Shown here in pieces: positions 24,067-33,247 of a stretch of DNA of 57,432 nt. Source of the DNA: Acidobacteriaceae bacterium (lineage in GTDB: Bacteria > Acidobacteriota > Terriglobia > Terriglobales > Acidobacteriaceae). The stretch's first letter is position 1; each line of letters starts with the position of its first letter. The stretch is from contig PMYL01000055.1 of assembly GCA_003170825.1 (NCBI GenBank), forward strand, positions 1 through 57,432, in the 5' to 3' direction. The translations under genes and the position numbers were made by a program. Under the pieces are notes generated by a model that made no database searches, was not told the DNA's origin, and saw only the letters and a program-made list of their open reading frames with translations.

Positions 24067-24237
24067 ACAAATCCCATTAAATCAATAGATTAGCGGGCTG
24101 CAAGTTCCGGGCTGCAGCGGAACCTGGGTCCATTTGGGTCTAAGTAGCCTTTCCGCATCTCCCACCGCTCGACGCGCGTCCGCCGGGGACCGAGTGAGTG
24201 TACGTTTTTCGGGTGACTTCCGAAATAGGATGGGCGG

Positions 24238-24388
24238 AAGCAGCGAAAGAATGCGATGGGCGGCCGACTGCCGCGTGTACCCAATTGCTCAGCACTTCGG
24301 CTTCCAGGATGAAAAACTCAAGCAGCTAGCCAGACGGGTTCCGCGGCGGACCTTCATGCATCCATACAGGGCTCTGGCCGGCTTGCTG
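24238..24388 (+). promoter_or_regulatory. Conserved leader element, copy A
   Basis: A stretch of about 150 nt that is homologous to 48227-48385. Shared blocks keep order and spacing: CCCAATTGCTCAGCAC (24280-24295, identical in both), GGGTTCCGC (24336-24344) followed by a GCGGAC-like complement, TCATGC (24354-24359), CAGGGCT (24367-24373) and GCTTGC (24381-24386). It ends about 70 nt before the ATG of a 39-codon frame that is coupled to a small membrane-protein gene. I cannot assign it to a known riboswitch or promoter class. Confidence 0.6.
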
Positions 24389-24455
24389 ACAATCCGTCTT
24401 TGTTGCTGCGTCCGCATGTGTTCTGCAGGCGCTCAAAATACCTTCAAGACGACCC

Positions 24456-24575
24456 ATGAACATGGAGAAGATGATGATCGCCCCTGTCGAGTCCATGCAG
24501 CTTGGCGGTCTGGCAGGATTGACCGCATTGCCCATGAGACTGGGTCAGGAACGATCAAAGAAAGAGAAGCGATGA
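24456..24575 (+). CDS. 39-residue leader-type small protein, coupled to the next gene
   Basis: A 40-codon frame (MNMEKMMIAPVESMQLGG, ending with QERSKKEKR) whose TGA at 24573-24575 overlaps the ATG of the next gene at 24572 (ATGA). Support comes from this overlap and from the position of its ATG, 176 nt after the start of the CCCAATTG block in leader A; the corresponding distance for the gene after copy B is 182 nt. No strong ribosome-binding site is visible. It could be a real small protein, a leader peptide, or chance. Confidence 0.4.
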   Translation: MNMEKMMIAPVESMQLGGLAGLTALPMRLGQERSKKEKR

Positions 24576-24787
24576 CGGGAAACAAACACAACTACGAAGG
24601 AATGAGCACCGACAGCGGTGAACCAGATCCTGGTCCTTACTGGAAGCGCATGCACCGTGACTGGCGTTTCTGGGTGGGCGCCGTCTTCATGTTTGCGGCG
24701 CTTGCAATCTACGTGCTGAGCGGCGACCTGGCGTGGGTTCCGCGCGGCCAACCACGACAGCCGGTCCCAGCAGCCACCAGGAATTAG
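24572..24787 (+). CDS. Small single-pass membrane protein
   Basis: A 71-residue protein with a hydrophilic N-terminal half (SGEPDPGPYWKRMHRDWRFW), one membrane helix (WVGAVFMFAALAIYVLSGDL) and a short C-terminal tail WVPRGQPRQP. I recognise the style: tiny proteins with a PYWKRxHRDWRFW motif before one helix recur beside stress genes in Acidobacteriota and other soil bacteria, without a known function. The start overlaps the preceding small frame. Purine-rich AAAGAGAAG is upstream. It lies at the left end of the stress island, downstream of leader A. Confidence 0.75.
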   Translation: MTGNKHNYEGMSTDSGEPDPGPYWKRMHRDWRFWVGAVFMFAALAIYVLSGDLAWVPRGQPRQPVPAATRN

Positions 24788-24919
24788 CTTGCCCCTCCGA
24801 TCATTCAGGTCAACGAGCCATCGCTGGCAACCTGCCGGTACAAGCAACCGCAGCGGTCCGCTGCTGAAATGGATCAAAGCCCGCTGTTGCGGATCGTGAG
24901 ACTTCAGCGTTGGAGAAGG

Positions 24920-25696
24920 ATGAAGAAGCTCATCGTGTTCGATCTGGACGGCACCCTGGCGCTTAGCAAGTCGCGCCTGGAGGCCGAGACCGCGGCGTTG
25001 CTGCATGACCTTCTAGGCATCCTCAAAGTGGCAGTGATTTCAGGAGGCGCCTGGTTGCAGTTTGAAGAGCAACTGCTTTCCGGACTTCCCCATGACGATC
25101 GCCTGGCAAATCTGTCGCTGCTTCCTACCTGCGGAACAAAATTCTTTCAATACACAGGGGATTGGAAGGAGCTTTATTCAGAAGACTTCAGCGCGGAGCA
25201 AAAGGATAAGATCGTCAGTTCTCTCAGGAAGGCGATCGCAATCGCCGGCTTTCCTGTCGAAAGGACGTGGGGAGAGCCAATTGAAGACCGGGGAAGCCAG
25301 ATAACTTACTCCGCGCTGGGCCAGCAGGCCCCTTTGGAAGAAAAGAATAAATGGGACTCGGACTTTGCCAAGCGGAAAAAGATCAAAGCAATCCTGGACA
25401 CACTTATTCCAGAGTTCTCTGTCCGGCTGGGCGGAGCGACATCGATCGATGTCACCAAGCCAGGCATTGACAAAGGCTATGGAATTCGAAAGCTGCGAGA
25501 CATACTTGGCATTTCGCTGAAGGAAATGATTTTCATCGGTGACGCCTTGTTTGTAGGTGGAAACGACTACCCGGCTAAACAGGCAGGGGTTATCTCGATT
25601 CCGGTTCAAGGCCCCAATGAGACCAGGCGGGTGATCGAAGCCATCATCGCGTGTTTGGACGTTTCTCAAGAAGTGCGATCTTTTGAGGTGGCGTAA
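24920..25696 (+). CDS. HAD-IIB phosphatase / phosphomannomutase-like enzyme
   Basis: A 258-residue HAD-superfamily protein. Motif I is IVFDLDGTLA (D8, D10), motif II is VAVISGG, and motif IV is MIFIGDALFVGGNDYPAK. The last, with GGND, resembles eukaryotic-type phosphomannomutases (FFGDKTxxGGNDxE) rather than generic Cof phosphatases, and the cap insertion (about 85-190) is of the C2 type. It may interconvert mannose 6- and 1-phosphate or dephosphorylate a sugar phosphate. ATG 24920 is supported by GGAGAAGG. The stop overlaps the start of the GH130 gene by one base, which supports a mannose-related job. Confidence 0.85.
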   Translation: MKKLIVFDLDGTLALSKSRLEAETAALLHDLLGILKVAVISGGAWLQFEEQLLSGLPHDDRLANLSLLPTCGTKFFQYTGDWKELYSEDFSAEQKDKIVSSLRKAIAIAGFPVERTWGEPIEDRGSQITYSALGQQAPLEEKNKWDSDFAKRKKIKAILDTLIPEFSVRLGGATSIDVTKPGIDKGYGIRKLRDILGISLKEMIFIGDALFVGGNDYPAKQAGVISIPVQGPNETRRVIEAIIACLDVSQEVRSFEVA

Positions 25697-26802
25697 TGAG
25701 CTGGCTTATGCTGCGCCGCCTGGGGATCGTGATGGAGCCGGAGCCGGGAAATCCCCTGGAGGTCGAAGGCGTCCTGAATCCGGCTGCCGCGCGTGGACCG
25801 GATGGCGAACTCTACCTATTCCCTCGATTGACCGCACAGGGCAATTATTCCCGGATCGGCATTGCGCGAGTGCGGTTCAATGAAGCCGGCGATCCGGCAG
25901 GGGTGGAGAGGCTCGGCATCGCGCTGGAGCCGGAAGCGGATTACGAACGGCGGCCAAACGGCAGTGGCGGTTGCGAGGATCCGCGCATCACGTTTATGGA
26001 GCCGCTTCAGCGGTACTTGATGACTTACACGGCATGGTCGTCCCATGGCCCGCGGATTGCCCTGGCTGTATCGGAAGACCTCTTCCACTGGAGGCGTTTG
26101 GGGCTCGCGACCTTTGCTTCGAGCGATGGCATCGAGTTCGGCAACGTGGACGACAAGGATGCCAGTCTCTTCCCGGCCGTAATTCCCGATCCATCGGGGC
26201 AGCCGGAACTGGCGATGCTCCACCGGCCGCTTTTTCCAGGCACTCGTCCCGAGGAAACTGTCCGTTCTCCCGAGACCCGCGAGGTGGATATAGATAGGGA
26301 GAGCATCTGGATTTCGTACTGTCGAATGACGGTGAACCATAAGCCATTTCACACCGGCCAGTTTACTTTTCATCACCGGCTGGCGTCTCCGGTGTCGCCC
26401 TGGGAACGGCTCAAAATCGGCGGCGGAACCCCGCCTATCCTGACTCAGCACGGCTGGATGATCGTTTACCACGGTGTTAGCGAGATAGACGAGCCTAACA
26501 CCGAGAAGCATCCGTTGTGCTACTCGGCAGGGGTGATGGTGTTTTCAAAGGAGCATCCGCTCGTGATTCGCTATCGCTCGGAGGAGCCGGTGTTGACGCC
26601 GACTCTGCCGCAAGAGCGCCACGGAACCATCGCAAACGTCGTATTCCCCACGGGCATCGACCGGCGCGACGATCTTGGCGCGCCAAACCGTTTCGATGTC
26701 TACTATGGGATGGCCGACTGCCGCATAGGCGTGGCCCGGCTTGATTTGCCGGATACCCTGCCGCCGGAAGGGGTCGCCGATCCGCCGGAAGCAAAGGTGT
26801 GA
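25696..26802 (+). CDS. GH130 family beta-mannoside phosphorylase/hydrolase (first copy)
   Basis: A 368-residue five-bladed beta-propeller enzyme of GH130, cytoplasmic. GCEDPRITF (92-100) holds the conserved catalytic Asp (D95). Other family marks are VLNPAAARGPDGELYLFPRL, KDASLFPAVI, and GGGTPPILTQHGWMIVYHGV. GH130 enzymes phosphorolyse or hydrolyse beta-1,2- or beta-1,4-mannosides such as mannosyl-glucose, giving mannose 1-phosphate when acting with phosphate. With the PMM-like enzyme immediately upstream, released mannose 1-phosphate could be routed to mannose 6-phosphate. Which linkage is cut cannot be told from sequence here. Confidence 0.9.
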   Translation: MSWLMLRRLGIVMEPEPGNPLEVEGVLNPAAARGPDGELYLFPRLTAQGNYSRIGIARVRFNEAGDPAGVERLGIALEPEADYERRPNGSGGCEDPRITFMEPLQRYLMTYTAWSSHGPRIALAVSEDLFHWRRLGLATFASSDGIEFGNVDDKDASLFPAVIPDPSGQPELAMLHRPLFPGTRPEETVRSPETREVDIDRESIWISYCRMTVNHKPFHTGQFTFHHRLASPVSPWERLKIGGGTPPILTQHGWMIVYHGVSEIDEPNTEKHPLCYSAGVMVFSKEHPLVIRYRSEEPVLTPTLPQERHGTIANVVFPTGIDRRDDLGAPNRFDVYYGMADCRIGVARLDLPDTLPPEGVADPPEAKV

Positions 26803-26921
26803 CGCTCCGATTGCGTCCCTGCAAGAAGACTTCCAATATCTCCATCACGCGGCCATACTGGCCACGGTCTTCATCGATCGAGACAATCTCAGCCATTGAG
26901 CACCATATAAATGAGTCTTCT

Positions 26922-27800
26922 CTATTTTGCCAGCTGCTTACGGATCGAAAGCAACTCTGCGCGTCGCTTTTCAGTGGTCTTGGGATATGCCATCTTGAGT
27001 TCATTGAGAGCTTCCAGAACGATTCCCGAAACGATCAACCGGGCGTTCTCCTTATCGTCGGCTGGAACAATGTACCAAGGCGCATGGCGCGTGCTTGTCG
27101 CGCTCAGGCACAATTCATATGCTTTCATGTACTGCTTCCAATATTTCCTTTCGTGAATGTCCGCGAGACTGAACTTCCAGTTCTTGTCAAACTCATCGAT
27201 GCGTTCGAGGAATCGCTTTCGCTGCTCGTCGCGAGAAAGATGGAGGAAAATTTTGACCGTTCGGGTTCCGTTTCGATAGAGATGGCGCTCCATGCCGGCG
27301 ATAGAGCGATACCGCTCTTCCCAGATGGATTTATCATCCCGCAGCTCTTCGGGAATGCCCTGGCTGCGAAGCAGCTCCGGATGTACCCGAACGACCAGCA
27401 CCTCCTCGTAATAGGAGCGATTGAAGATGCCGATCCGTCCGCGTTCCGGGAGCCGGCACGTGGTACGCCAAAGGAAATCATGCTCCAGTTCCTCGGCGCT
27501 CGGCTGCTTGAAACTGAAAACCTCGCAGCCTTGCGGATTGATCCCGGACATGACGTGCCGGATGGCGCCGTCCTTGCCGGCGGCATCCATCCCCTGAAAG
27601 ATCAGCAGGAATGCATAACGGTTAGAGGCATAATGGAGGCGTTGCAACGCGCTGAGGGTCTCCATGTGTTCCTGCATCAGTTCCTGGAACTGCCTCTTCG
27701 ACTTGCAAAGAGGCTTCACCGTCGTAGGCCACTCGGCCATGTCTACTTTATTCCCAGTCGATACACGGAAGTCCTTTGGATTGATTTTCATGTTTTCCAT
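26922..27800 (-). CDS. ppk2: Polyphosphate:nucleotide phosphotransferase, PPK2 family
   Basis: A 292-residue one-domain PPK2 enzyme that uses polyphosphate to phosphorylate nucleoside mono- or diphosphates. Walker A is [12 protein letters not shown] (about 68-78), Walker B lies in [20 protein letters not shown] (121-140), and the lid region has R-rich [13 protein letters not shown]. The length fits one-domain class I or III enzymes. ATG 27800 is taken; ATG 27791 (MKINPK) is possible. It follows the P-type ATPase gene by 55 bp on the same strand, so both are probably one transcript: a way to restore ATP from polyphosphate while pumping protons. Confidence 0.94.
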   Translation of the reverse strand: MENMKINPKDFRVSTGNKVDMAEWPTTVKPLCKSKRQFQELMQEHMETLSALQRLHYASNRYAFLLIFQGMDAAGKDGAIRHVMSGINPQGCEVFSFKQPSAEELEHDFLWRTTCRLPERGRIGIFNRSYYEEVLVVRVHPELLRSQGIPEELRDDKSIWEERYRSIAGMERHLYRNGTRTVKIFLHLSRDEQRKRFLERIDEFDKNWKFSLADIHERKYWKQYMKAYELCLSATSTRHAPWYIVPADDKENARLIVSGIVLEALNELKMAYPKTTEKRRAELLSIRKQLAK

Positions 27801-27855
27801 TCGCCATTACGAACTGCAAACGTGCATTGAATACTTTTGAGGGTCATACGGAAGC

Positions 27856-30468
27856 CTACGCAGACTTCGTATGTCCTGCCTGACCGCTTCGAGCCTCCCG
27901 CTCGGCCTGAAGCCAATCTTGATCCGCCTGGCTTTCGCCGCGGACACGCTGCTGGTAGAGTTCATAAGCGCGCTTGGCAATCTGCGGCGTGAGATCGAGC
28001 GGCTTCTTTGTCAGCAATGGAGCTTGAGTGGGATCGAAAATCCGATAAGCGAGCAGCTTCACGCGGTCATTGACCAGGAACCAGGCCAGGGCATAGCCCC
28101 AAACGAACATTGCCCAGCGCCAGCCGAGGGGTGTCATGAACACGCCATACACCGCAATGAGAGTCGCCAGGATCTGCGTGCCGAGCACCGCTATCCATAG
28201 AATGCGTGCGGGGCGGATCGACCAGAACGGGCCGCGCGTGCGAGTCAGGAAGATTGTCAGATGCCCGGCCACGGACAGCTTCAGGTACATGAGTGTCTGG
28301 ATGTGCAAGCGGTCGAGGTGAAATACGCGCTCACCAAGATAGAATAGCCCGAATGCGGCCACAACCCCGATAACGCCCAGCATCGTGGATACACCCAGTA
28401 CCAGGCGCATGTTCCATGCCTCGGGCTTGTCCTTGTAATGAACGTTGTCGTACGCGATGGACAGGATGGCTCCATCGTTGAGCAAGGCCAGCATCACGAT
28501 CATCACCGCGGTCACAGGATAGAAGTTGAACACCAGAATCGACAGCGTCATGAACAGCAAAACGCGCAAGGTTTCAGCAATGCGGTATATGGCGTAGCTA
28601 TTCATCCTCTGGAAGATGCGGCGGCTCTCTTTGATCGCGTCGATGATCACTGATAGGCCTGACGCCAGCAGCACAATGGACGCCGCCGCGCGCGCCGCGT
28701 CTGTCGCGCCGGAGACAGCGATGCCGCAGTCGGCTTTCTTGAGCGCGGGCGCATCATTCACACCATCGCCGGTCATGCCGACGATATGGCCGCGCTTCTG
28801 CAGGACATCGACAATATGGAACTTGTGCTCGGGAAATACCTGGGCGAAGCCGTCCGCATTTTCGATGGCCTCCGCAGTCTGCGGAGACTCTTGCTTCTTC
28901 GTGTCTCCCAGTGCGCCGGCATCCAGGATGTTCGTGCCCAGCCCCAGTTGTCTTGAGGTCTCCCGTGCGATTGCAATTTGATCGCCCGTCACCATCTTGA
29001 CGTCCACGCCCATTTGCCGGGCGCTGGCGATGGTTACTTTAGCCTGCTCGCGTGGCGGATCGAACAGCGGCAACATGCCGATGAACTTCCATTTGCCTTC
29101 CTCATCCGCTCTGGCTACACCCAGGGAACGGAAGCCGCGTGCCGCGAATTCATTGATGGCTTTCTCCACAGCCGGCTTCACCTCACCGGCGTTGATCGAC
29201 ATCTCCAGAATCACCTGGGGGGCGCCCTTGGCCACAAAGAACTGTTTCCCGTCCGCGCCTTTCACAGCGGCTTCCGTCCGCTTATGCACCGGATCGAACG
29301 GCTGGAAATGCAAGACCTGATTGCTCTTCAAGGCTTGATCGTCCTTCACGCCACCGATCACGGCCAGGTCGATGGTGTCCTTGTCTTCAGCGCGCGATGC
29401 AAGCGCAGCCCATAGAATGACTTGGTCGGGAGCAATACCGTTCACGCTGAATGGATCGCCCAAGGTCAGCTTGTTCTCGGTCAGGGTGCCGGTCTTGTCC
29501 GAGCACAACACGTCCACGCCGGCAAGTTCCTCGATAGCCGATAAGCGAGTTACAATCGCTTCCTTCTTCGCCAGCAGCCGCGCGCCGACCGCCATCGTCA
29601 CGGACAGCACCGTGGGCATCGCGACAGGGATTGCGGCCACCAGAAGCACCAGGCAGAATTCCAGCGTAGTGAGGACCGGATCGCGACGAAAGAGCGCGAC
29701 GACGAGTATCAGCAGTACCAACGACACTGCGAGAACGATCAGATAATCGCCAATCTTCAGCACGGCGCGCTGGAAGTGGCTGACGGTGTGAGCCTCCTGC
29801 ACCAGTTGTGCGGTCTTGCCGAAGTAGGTGTTCGTCCCGGTGGCGTAAACCATCGCGTCGATTTCCCCCTGGCGGAGAATCGACCCCGAGAACACCGCTC
29901 CGCCGGGTTTGCACGTGACGGGCAAAGACTCCCCAGTCAACGCGGATTGATCGACTTCTACTGGATCGCCATCCAACAAGCGTGCATCCGCCGGCACAAT
30001 GTCGCCTAGCCGCAGGCGGATGACGTCGCCGGGCACCAGCTCACTGGCCTTTGGGTTAACCCACTTCCCATCTCGCCGGACTTTTGCCTTGATGGCCAGC
30101 TTGGCCTTCAGAGCGGCGATGGCGTTGCCCGCCTGGTGTTCTTCCCAGAATCCGACCACGGCATTCGAACAAAGCAGAAGCAGGATGATGAAGAAGTCCA
30201 GCCAGTGCTGGACAATCCCCGATAGAATCACTGCCGCTTCAATCATCCACGGGATGGGACCCCAGAAATAGGTGAGGAACTTCAGAATCTGATTCGTTTT
30301 CTTTTCGGTGATCTCGTTAGGACCATATTGCGCCAGCCGCTTCTGAGCCTCGGCTTGACTGAGGCCGTCCGCAGAGGACTCCAACTTCTTCTGCAACTCC
30401 GGCATCGGGAGGGACTTCAAATCGTCTTTGGGCTCGGGACTCTCAGCGATTGGTTTCAAAATGAACAC
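27856..30468 (-). CDS. P3A-type plasma-membrane proton ATPase (first copy)
   Basis: An 870-residue P-type ATPase of the proton-pump (P3A) group. LTGESLP is in the actuator domain, CSDKTGTLTENKL carries the phosphorylated D324, MVTGDQ and GMTGDGVNDAPALKKAD form the hinge. Two residues match plant and fungal H+ pumps: an Asn in M2 (LLCSNAVVGFWEEHQAG) and D665 in the M6 motif ALLNDGAILSIAYDNV, the equivalent of the proton-binding Asp of AHA2. It exports protons using ATP. It leads an operon with ppk2. The 275 bp upstream contain a direct repeat TGTGAGG at 30489 and 30503. Confidence 0.93.
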   Translation of the reverse strand: MFILKPIAESPEPKDDLKSLPMPELQKKLESSADGLSQAEAQKRLAQYGPNEITEKKTNQILKFLTYFWGPIPWMIEAAVILSGIVQHWLDFFIILLLLCSNAVVGFWEEHQAGNAIAALKAKLAIKAKVRRDGKWVNPKASELVPGDVIRLRLGDIVPADARLLDGDPVEVDQSALTGESLPVTCKPGGAVFSGSILRQGEIDAMVYATGTNTYFGKTAQLVQEAHTVSHFQRAVLKIGDYLIVLAVSLVLLILVVALFRRDPVLTTLEFCLVLLVAAIPVAMPTVLSVTMAVGARLLAKKEAIVTRLSAIEELAGVDVLCSDKTGTLTENKLTLGDPFSVNGIAPDQVILWAALASRAEDKDTIDLAVIGGVKDDQALKSNQVLHFQPFDPVHKRTEAAVKGADGKQFFVAKGAPQVILEMSINAGEVKPAVEKAINEFAARGFRSLGVARADEEGKWKFIGMLPLFDPPREQAKVTIASARQMGVDVKMVTGDQIAIARETSRQLGLGTNILDAGALGDTKKQESPQTAEAIENADGFAQVFPEHKFHIVDVLQKRGHIVGMTGDGVNDAPALKKADCGIAVSGATDAARAAASIVLLASGLSVIIDAIKESRRIFQRMNSYAIYRIAETLRVLLFMTLSILVFNFYPVTAVMIVMLALLNDGAILSIAYDNVHYKDKPEAWNMRLVLGVSTMLGVIGVVAAFGLFYLGERVFHLDRLHIQTLMYLKLSVAGHLTIFLTRTRGPFWSIRPARILWIAVLGTQILATLIAVYGVFMTPLGWRWAMFVWGYALAWFLVNDRVKLLAYRIFDPTQAPLLTKKPLDLTPQIAKRAYELYQQRVRGESQADQDWLQAEREARSGQAGHTKSA

Positions 30469-30488
30469 CCATCGACGCTAGTTGCGTA

Positions 30489-30509
30489 TGTGAGGTTCCG
30501 GCTGTGAGG
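30489..30509. promoter_or_regulatory. Direct repeat TGTGAGG upstream of the proton ATPase gene
   Basis: TGTGAGG at 30489-30495 and 30503-30509, 14 bp apart, lie about 20-40 bp before the ATPase start codon. TGTGA is the Crp half-site, but here the copies are direct, not inverted. Since a Crp/Fnr-type gene lies next door, it is a candidate operator only. The remainder of 30510-30743 shows a GTTGGGA/TCCCAAC hairpin (30574-30591) and nothing else clear. Confidence 0.2.
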
Positions 30510-30743
30510 ACGCCTGAAATGTCATAGGCCAGGCATGGCCCGTTCGGAGAGGCTGTGCGGCACTCCCCACGACGTTGGGAACCCTCCCAACAATATCTTT
30601 CCTCGGTTGTGCGCAAGCTGTGCATTTCTGCTCAAGAGGGGCGTAGATGCAAGTCAGGGAATCATCGCGCTGTCGCCGCCGGTCACTTTCCGGTCCCATT
30701 GTGCTCGCAGCGGATGACTTGCGAATCGCCGGTTGGGAGGAGC

Positions 30744-31448
30744 TCACGAAGTGGTTGAAATAGGCGGCTGCTCTGAGTTGTGCTCGGGCAATTGATCGAG
30801 CAGGACCACATTGAGGAGCGACTTATGCACCTGGATGCGGCCGTTGTAATCGATAAAGCCGAGCTTGCGAAAGCGATTCATAAAGAAGCTGACGCGGGAC
30901 CGGGTGGTGCCGATCATGTCTGCCAGAGTTTCCTGCGTGATCGGGGGAATGAAGGTTTCCGGTTCGCCGGGCTTGCCAAATTCCGCCATGATCAGGAGAA
31001 TCCGCGCCAGGCGCTTTTCACTGGAATTGAAGAGCTGATCGATAAGATCGGCCTGGGTGCGCATGCTGCGGGCCAGCAGGAACTTCAAGAAGATGTCAAC
31101 GAACGCAGGTTCGTCATGCATCACGCGGACCATCTCCTCCCTTTTGATCTTGAGCGCCGTGCAGTTGTTGATGGCAGTGGCCGTTGCCAGCCGCAGCCCA
31201 GCCACTGCCGCAAGGCATTCCTCTCCAACGAAGTCGCCGGAGGAAAGAAGCGTGATGGTGGCCTCTTTACCGTTCCGCGAAACGACAGTGACCTTTGCGC
31301 GGCCCTTCTGAAGATAAAAGACGGAGTCTGTCGGGTCTCCCTGGCAAAAAAAGGTCTCCTTCGGCTCCAATTCAACGATTCTTCGGCCAAGGCCGGCGTT
31401 GGCAAGAAAGACAGCGGGGGAAAATGCCGTGTGGTTCGCATCGCTCAT
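30744..31448 (-). CDS. Crp/Fnr-family transcriptional regulator
   Basis: A 234-residue regulator. The cyclic-nucleotide-binding-like beta barrel covers about 25-125 (FFCQGDPTDSVFYLQKGRAK, SSGDFVGEECLA). The C-terminal winged HTH is TQETLADMIGTTRSRVSFFM, then NRFRKLGFIDYNGRIQV. The N-terminal Cys cluster of FNR is absent, so it is not an oxygen-sensing Fe-S protein of that kind. I start at ATG 31448 (MSDANHTAF); the frame is open to 31505. Position in the middle of the island, beside the ATPase-ppk2 operon and upstream of the efflux operon, makes it a candidate local regulator. Confidence 0.9.
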   Translation of the reverse strand: MSDANHTAFSPAVFLANAGLGRRIVELEPKETFFCQGDPTDSVFYLQKGRAKVTVVSRNGKEATITLLSSGDFVGEECLAAVAGLRLATATAINNCTALKIKREEMVRVMHDEPAFVDIFLKFLLARSMRTQADLIDQLFNSSEKRLARILLIMAEFGKPGEPETFIPPITQETLADMIGTTRSRVSFFMNRFRKLGFIDYNGRIQVHKSLLNVVLLDQLPEHNSEQPPISTTS

Positions 31449-32002
31449 CAATGGGCAACCTCGTTGCAGGCGGTTCGTTTGGCGTGGACGGCTCATGCTC
31501 AGCAAGCAGCCACCTTGGATATGGCAGAGGAGAGGATTGTGGCGGACTGATCGAACACCGCGAACGAAATGTTACAAACGGTGAAAAAACCCTCGCTGCC
31601 TGGCATCGGCAACACGATCAGAAGCTGCCTTTTTTGGGGCCGCGCCATATTCGAGGCAAACTACCCCGCGCTTGAGTTCAATTCCGCGCCAGCTTTCACC
31701 CATCATGCCCTTGAGCCCGGGCTCTTGTATGGTCCGTATTGCTCAACTCCGAGGAATGCCCGGAAAGCAGGCAAGAAGCGGGCTGACGCGTCAGAAGGGC
31801 GATAGGCCTATGCTGTTCATCTGGCAGAAAATGAGGGCATGCAACCTGCCGCGCCCTTCCCGCGTCTCATCTAACGAAGGTTTGCGGGACGCCTGGTCTA
31901 TTGGGCCTGTCTTCGGGGAGTGGGCGGAACTTGCAATTGCGCGGGATTCCTGCGATTCTGCGGAGTACACCTCCTCAAATGTGTTTGAACGCGGAGTCGT
32001 AA
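31449..32002. other. Divergent intergenic region between the Crp/Fnr gene and the efflux operon
   Basis: 554 bp holding the promoters of the regulator (minus) and the RND operon (plus). GTTACAAACGGTGAA near 31571-31585 is a weak dyad. A T-run (CTTTTTTGG, 31629-31637) is present. Frames that cross the region, including one of 161 codons running into the adaptor gene, have no protein-like composition. No clear -35/-10 pair is seen. Confidence 0.4.
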
Positions 32003-33247
32003 ATGTCTGGAATGGAAGGCAAAGCAGATGGTCGGCACGTGGGCGCTGGCCACCAGTTGTCTGCGCCCCCCCCCTGGTATCGCAAGCGATGGGTTCTGTG
32101 GACAGGCTTGCTTTTACTGCTGCTTCTGGCCATAGTCGTTGTCGCCATCATCCATAAGAATAACGCCAAGGCAGCGGCGGCGAAGAGTGCGGCGGCTGCC
32201 GTCAAGCCGCCCGTTTCAGCCACGGTCGCAACTGCCACGAAGGGCAGCATTGGCGTATACCTCGATGCGATCGGCACGGTCACTCCGGTCTACACCACTT
32301 CCATCACCGCGCAGGCAAACGGAGTCCTGACCGCGGTGCATTACAACGAAGGGCAATTCGTCCAGAAGGGGGATGCGCTGATCGACATCGATTCGCGGCC
32401 CTACCAGGCGCAGTTACTCGAAGCCGAGGGTACACTGGAGCGCGATACCAATGTTCTGGCACAGGCCCAGATGGATGTGGACCGCTACCGCACGGCGTGG
32501 GCGCGAAACGGAATCAACAAGCAACTGCTGGACGACCAGGAAAAGATTGTGCTGCAGGATCAGGGCACGGTGAAGAACGATCAAGGCACCGTGAATTACG
32601 ACCAGGTCCAGCTCAGCTACTGCCACATCACCGCGCCGATTGCCGGCCAGACAAGCCTTCGCCTGGTGGACCCAGGGAACGTGGTGCAGGCAGGCGGAAC
32701 CACCGTTCTGGTGGTTATCACGCAAATGCAGCCCATTACCGTGATTTTCATAATGCCGGAAGACAGCCTGGGACAGGTGCAAGCGCGATTGCGCAAGATG
32801 CACACGTTGCCCGTCGAGGCCTGGGATCGCGCTCAGACCGCCAAGATTGCATCGGGCAAGTTGCAGACCATCGACAACCAGATTGACACCACGACGGGAA
32901 CGGTCAAGCTGCGCGCCCTCTTCGACAACAGGAACAGCGCATTGTTCCCGAACCAGTTTGTCAACACAAGGTTGCTGGTGAACACGCTGGACGGCGTCAC
33001 CCTGGTTCCCTCCGCGGCCGTTCAACACAATGGGCAGATAGCCTTTGTCTATGCAATTGCGAACGGAGTGGCGAGCGTGCGCAACGTCAAGACGGGCGTT
33101 TCGGATGGCGGCATGATCGCGGTGCAGGGAATCAACCCCGGCGAGGTTGTGGCCACCGGCAGCTTCGATAAATTGCAGGGAGGGAGCAAAGTGATCGTGT
33201 CGAAGCAGGCGATTGCAGCTAACCCTGCGGAGGGCAATGCCCCGTGA
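32003..33247 (+). CDS. RND efflux periplasmic adaptor (MdtA/AcrA type)
   Basis: A 414-residue membrane-fusion protein. A short cytoplasmic N-terminus (PPPWYRKRW) precedes a membrane anchor ([20 protein letters not shown]), then the barrel-sandwich hybrid with [20 protein letters not shown], a helical hairpin (about 140-200), the second half-lipoyl [20 protein letters not shown], and the beta barrel. It links the inner-membrane RND pumps to the outer-membrane channel encoded downstream. ATG 32003 is the first good start. The stop TGA overlaps the GTG start of the next gene (GTGA), so translation is coupled. Confidence 0.94.
   Translation: MSGMEGKADGRHVGAGHQLSAPPPWYRKRWVLWTGLLLLLLLAIVVVAIIHKNNAKAAAAKSAAAAVKPPVSATVATATKGSIGVYLDAIGTVTPVYTTSITAQANGVLTAVHYNEGQFVQKGDALIDIDSRPYQAQLLEAEGTLERDTNVLAQAQMDVDRYRTAWARNGINKQLLDDQEKIVLQDQGTVKNDQGTVNYDQVQLSYCHITAPIAGQTSLRLVDPGNVVQAGGTTVLVVITQMQPITVIFIMPEDSLGQVQARLRKMHTLPVEAWDRAQTAKIASGKLQTIDNQIDTTTGTVKLRALFDNRNSALFPNQFVNTRLLVNTLDGVTLVPSAAVQHNGQIAFVYAIANGVASVRNVKTGVSDGGMIAVQGINPGEVVATGSFDKLQGGSKVIVSKQAIAANPAEGNAP

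Noticed and set aside
24367..24386. Sigma-54 promoter in the conserved leader (GG...GC)
   Set aside because: The GG and TTGC parts are 13 nt apart in copy A instead of the required 10.
26495..26896. Minus-strand small protein starting MAEIVSIDEDRGQYGRV
   Set aside because: The first 31 residues look protein-like, but the frame then runs antisense into GH130 with no family features; probably chance or a tiny fragment.
30744..31448. FNR-type oxygen sensor
   Set aside because: The N-terminal cysteine cluster needed for the Fe-S centre is missing.
31672..32157. 161-codon frame upstream of and overlapping the efflux adaptor
   Set aside because: Shifted frame over the true adaptor start; no domain and Arg/Ser-rich.
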